64,000 bases of DNA from CAZLMW01 sp964560875 (GTDB lineage Bacteria; Myxococcota_A; UBA9042), in contig CAZLMW010000002.1 of the NCBI GenBank assembly GCA_964560875.1, positions 1 to 64,000 on the forward strand, given 5' to 3'. Within the stretch, counting starts at the first letter, position 1. Each line of letters opens with the position of its first letter. A program made the position numbers and the translations under genes. The notes beneath the pieces were generated by a model, which ran no database searches, was not told the DNA's origin, and was given only the letters and a program-made list of their open reading frames with translations. This document shows positions 61,574 through 64,000 of the stretch, one piece after another.

Positions 61574-62764
61574 TCAATCCACTCGGAGTTCGGCGAGCGC
61601 GATCGCCACGAGCTTGGCGCGTTCGATGACGCTGTGCAGCTTGATGCGCTCGTTGAAGGTGTGCACGCCTTCGCCCACTGGGCCCAGAGCGTCGACCGTC
61701 GGGATGCCGAGCGCCGCCGTGAAGTTCGCGTCGCTGCCGCCGCCTGTGTCTTCCGACTCGAGATCCACGTTGAGGTCTGTCGCCACGTCGAGAAAGTGCT
61801 GCACGAGCGCATCAGAGCCCTCGAATCGTCGCCACGGCGGTCGCCCGATGCCGCCGCGCGCCGTGACCGTGATGCCGTCGCCCGAGAGCTCCGTGCAGAT
61901 TTCGGCGATGGCGGTCTCGAGGCGCGGTCCTTCTGCGGCGTCGCGAATGCGGCAGTCCACCTCACAGTTGGCCGAGTCCGGCACAGTGTTGCGTTTGGTG
62001 CCGCCGCGAATGGTGCCGACGTTGAGCGTGGTGCCGATGCTGTAGTCCGTCAGTTGCGCGATCTTGTCGACGGCGCGGGCGAGGGCGACGATCGCATTGC
62101 GTCCTTCCTCGTGGTGCATACCGGCGTGTGCCGCGCGTCCCTCTGCCTGCACGAAAAAGCGCCCGACCCCTGCTCGTGACGCGACGATAGCGCCGGTCTT
62201 GCGGCCCACTTCGAAGTCCAGGCAGACGTCGCGGCCGGCGGCAAGCTCTTCGATCAATTCGCGCGATGTGGGCGATTGGATCTCCTCGTCGGCGTTGTGC
62301 ACGGCGATGACATCGAGCTGGTCGAGGACTTTGACGTGGTCCAGCGCTTCGAGCATCGCGCCTGCAACGACGAGGCCGCCTTTCATGTCGCCGACACCCG
62401 GGCCCTTCGCCCACTCACCCTCGAGGCTGAACCCCAAGAACGTGGTGTCGCTGTCGAAGACAGTGTCGAAGTGGCCGAGGATTAGCACCCTGGGCGGGCG
62501 ATGGCCGTTGTGGAACCGGGCCGGACGCCGCGCGACCAGGTGGATCATGCCGTGGCCGCGGTTGACGCGTTCACACTGAAAGCCCAGCAGCTTGTAGACG
62601 CGTTCGAGCATCGCGACACAGGCGAGACGTCCGTCGGCGTTGTCGATGCCGCTGTTGGTGTCCACAAGTGCTCGCAACCGGTCGACGTAGGTCTGCTCGC
62701 GGCGCTCGAGGTAGCCGATCATCTTGTTGCCCACCAACTGGGCGCGTTCGCGGGAAAGCGGCAT
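61574..62764 (-). CDS. M20-family metallopeptidase/amidohydrolase
   Basis: 396 residues. Zinc-binding residues in LGHFDTVFD (His), GVGDMKGG (Asp), NADEE (Glu pair) and a C-terminal ETGGGSDANFT (His absent as in some members). A dimerisation domain lies between. Members hydrolyse C-terminal glutamate or deacylate amino acids; the carboxypeptidase G2-like branch fits best, but the substrate is undecided. Start ATG 62764; no ribosome site decides it. Confidence 0.88.
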   Translation of the reverse strand: MPLSRERAQLVGNKMIGYLERREQTYVDRLRALVDTNSGIDNADGRLACVAMLERVYKLLGFQCERVNRGHGMIHLVARRPARFHNGHRPPRVLILGHFDTVFDSDTTFLGFSLEGEWAKGPGVGDMKGGLVVAGAMLEALDHVKVLDQLDVIAVHNADEEIQSPTSRELIEELAAGRDVCLDFEVGRKTGAIVASRAGVGRFFVQAEGRAAHAGMHHEEGRNAIVALARAVDKIAQLTDYSIGTTLNVGTIRGGTKRNTVPDSANCEVDCRIRDAAEGPRLETAIAEICTELSGDGITVTARGGIGRPPWRRFEGSDALVQHFLDVATDLNVDLESEDTGGGSDANFTAALGIPTVDALGPVGEGVHTFNERIKLHSVIERAKLVAIALAELRVD

Positions 62765-62827
62765 GAAAGGCCTCGTTGCTGAGCGGGACGATGGTTTGAA
62801 AGGACACGGCGGACCGCGGCGGCAGGG

Positions 62828-63373
62828 TCAGGCGAGCGCTTGGAGCGAACCGGACAGCGACTCACCGTCGCACTGCAGGTAGAGCTCGCCCTCGGTGATC
62901 GTGGCGTCCCATTGCATGTTGCGGTTGCCGATGCGTTCGAGGTCGGTCATCAGCTGCTCACTGACGCGGAACCGTTCGATACGGCCGGGATTTCGCGGCT
63001 TTGCGCTGCGCAGGGCGTGGGCGAACGAGTCGGCCTCCTCGTCATCGGCGAACAGCACTGCGACCCGAGCGTCCTTGTGGTGGTTCAGCGCGCGGGTGAT
63101 CCGCTTGATGGGCGGCGCGCCCGCCTCTCCCCAGAACTGCACGGTGCCCACGAGGTTGGTGCCGATCACGTCAGGGCGCGCTTTGTCGGTCCAGCCGCCG
63201 CCGTCCTCGAGCCGGTCGTCAAAGAAGAATACCCACATCAGGAAGCGCAACAGGATGTGCTGGTCCGGTTCGTCGGGGTGCTGAGCGAGGATGATGGTGC
63301 GTTCGCCGTAGACGTTGCGGTCCAGGTCGCTCAGGTTCAGCCGCACCTGGCAGCGAAAAGGACGGCCGCTCAT
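62828..63373 (-). CDS. yaeQ: YaeQ-family protein
   Basis: 181 residues, same length and layout as E. coli YaeQ: LNLSDLDRNVYGERTIILAQHPDE, LLRFLMWVFFFDDRLE and the end MQWDATITEGELYLQCDGES. The fold is nuclease-like (PD-(D/E)XK), but the biological role is not settled. The 63-base gap from the M20 gene suggests separate or loose coupling. Confidence 0.88.
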   Translation of the reverse strand: MSGRPFRCQVRLNLSDLDRNVYGERTIILAQHPDEPDQHILLRFLMWVFFFDDRLEDGGGWTDKARPDVIGTNLVGTVQFWGEAGAPPIKRITRALNHHKDARVAVLFADDEEADSFAHALRSAKPRNPGRIERFRVSEQLMTDLERIGNRNMQWDATITEGELYLQCDGESLSGSLQALA

Positions 63374-63406
63374 GGTGTGGGCATCGTGTTCATGGTGGAG
63401 GCGCGC

Positions 63407-64000
63407 TCACCCGCGTCGCAAAGACGCTGCGAGGTAGTCGCGATTGAGCTGCGCGATCGCCTCGACGCTGATCTCCTTGGGACACGCCGCCGAACACTCG
63501 TACTGGTTGGTGCAGCCACCAAATCCTGCTTCGTCCATCGTCGCGACCATGTTCAGCACACGTTCGTCGCGCTCAGCCTGGCCCTGCGGGACGCGGGCGA
63601 GGTGGCTCACCTTGGCGCCAACAAAGAGCATCGCTGACGCGTTCTTGCAGGCCGCGACGCACGCACCGCAGCCGATGCACGCGGCGAAAAGGAACGCATC
63701 GTCCGCGTTGTCCTTGGGCACCTGGGTGGCGTTGGCGTCGGGGGCTGAGCCGGTGCGGACCGAGATGTAGCCGCCCGCTTCGATGATGCTGTCGAACGAC
63801 GTTCGGTCCACGACGAGGTCCTTGACGACCGGAAACGCCGCCGCTCGCCACGGCTCGATGGTGATGGTGTCGCCATCTTTGAATGTGCGCATGTGCAGCT
63901 GGCACGTCGTCGTGCCGGAGTCGGGGCCGTGTGGGCGTCCGTTGATCTGCAGCGAACACATGCCACAGATGCCCTCGCGGCAGTCGTGGTCAAACGCGAT
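63407..64000 (-). CDS. sdhB: Succinate dehydrogenase/fumarate reductase iron-sulfur subunit (partial, window edge)
   Basis: At least 197 residues; the 5' end is outside the window. Ligand motifs of all three clusters are visible: CREGICGMC ([2Fe-2S]), CIGCGACVAAC ([4Fe-4S]) and CTNQYECSAACPKEI ([3Fe-4S] region). This subunit moves electrons from the flavoprotein to quinone in the TCA cycle and respiration. It sits 33 bases before the YaeQ gene on the same strand and is probably the last sdh gene of the operon. Confidence 0.93.
   Translation of the reverse strand: MAFDHDCREGICGMCSLQINGRPHGPDSGTTTCQLHMRTFKDGDTITIEPWRAAAFPVVKDLVVDRTSFDSIIEAGGYISVRTGSAPDANATQVPKDNADDAFLFAACIGCGACVAACKNASAMLFVGAKVSHLARVPQGQAERDERVLNMVATMDEAGFGGCTNQYECSAACPKEISVEAIAQLNRDYLAASLRRG

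Overview
The window is high-GC DNA, most likely from a myxobacterium-like member of the Myxococcota (Bradymonadia or Polyangia type). The evidence is the protein repertoire: Asp/Ser/Gly-rich linkers directly after lipoprotein cysteines, a long run of Cys-rich 'Dictyostelium' repeats, a MYXO-CTERM-like tail (Cys, membrane helix, Arg cluster), a Ser/Thr kinase fused to a WD40 propeller, and an FHA-GAF histidine kinase. Three runs of exactly 100 N (5996-6095, 43256-43355, 45101-45200) are scaffold gaps of unknown true size, so this looks like a draft or metagenome assembly.

1-5745 is accessory DNA. It holds a 5'-truncated TIR-domain gene with an adjoining unknown gene, several unrecognised genes, a tyrosine integrase with a strong terminator, three 11-bp direct repeats, and the 3' half of a tRNA-Asn that is probably its attachment site. 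Beyond it come an assembly gap and two 55-bp hairpin repeats (6096-6321). The left contig could belong to another organism, because it joins the rest only through the gap.

6526-20512 is mostly ordinary chromosome. The minus-strand run, in transcription order, is two small exported proteins, a class II aldolase, a membrane-anchored pseudokinase, fumC, a Na/phosphate transporter and a PhoU protein, with a lone HPt protein further along and an epimerase divergent from it. The plus-strand run is a deoxynucleoside kinase, glpD, an inositol-monophosphatase-family enzyme, a small lipoprotein, a CPBP (CAAX-type) protease and a rhodanese.

20695-28879 encodes exported proteins: an Ig-like lipoprotein with a possible BPI/TULIP lipid-binding region, a secreted deiminase of the agmatine/peptidyl-arginine deiminase family with Cys-rich segments and a MYXO-CTERM-like tail, an unknown exported protein and a repeat protein. 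28888-38470 has a tandem universal stress protein, a lipoprotein, an epimerase coupled to an acyltransferase, gyrB with an unusual repeat-built N-terminal extension, and the kinase-WD40 fusion.

38501-48022 is a surface-protein block: a Dicty-repeat lipoprotein divergent from VIT/VWA-type lipoproteins and a propeller-like lipoprotein. 48073-53924 is a tightly overlapping DUF4350-MoxR-DUF58 operon with a leading exported protein. 54139-64000 carries two membrane-associated genes, nadK overlapping a histidine kinase, an mlaF-mlaD pair without mlaE, an M20 peptidase, yaeQ and the start of a succinate dehydrogenase operon (sdhB, cut by the window edge). Many neighbours overlap by 1-11 bases, which points to translational coupling. 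No rRNA, CRISPR array, complete tRNA or transposase was found.
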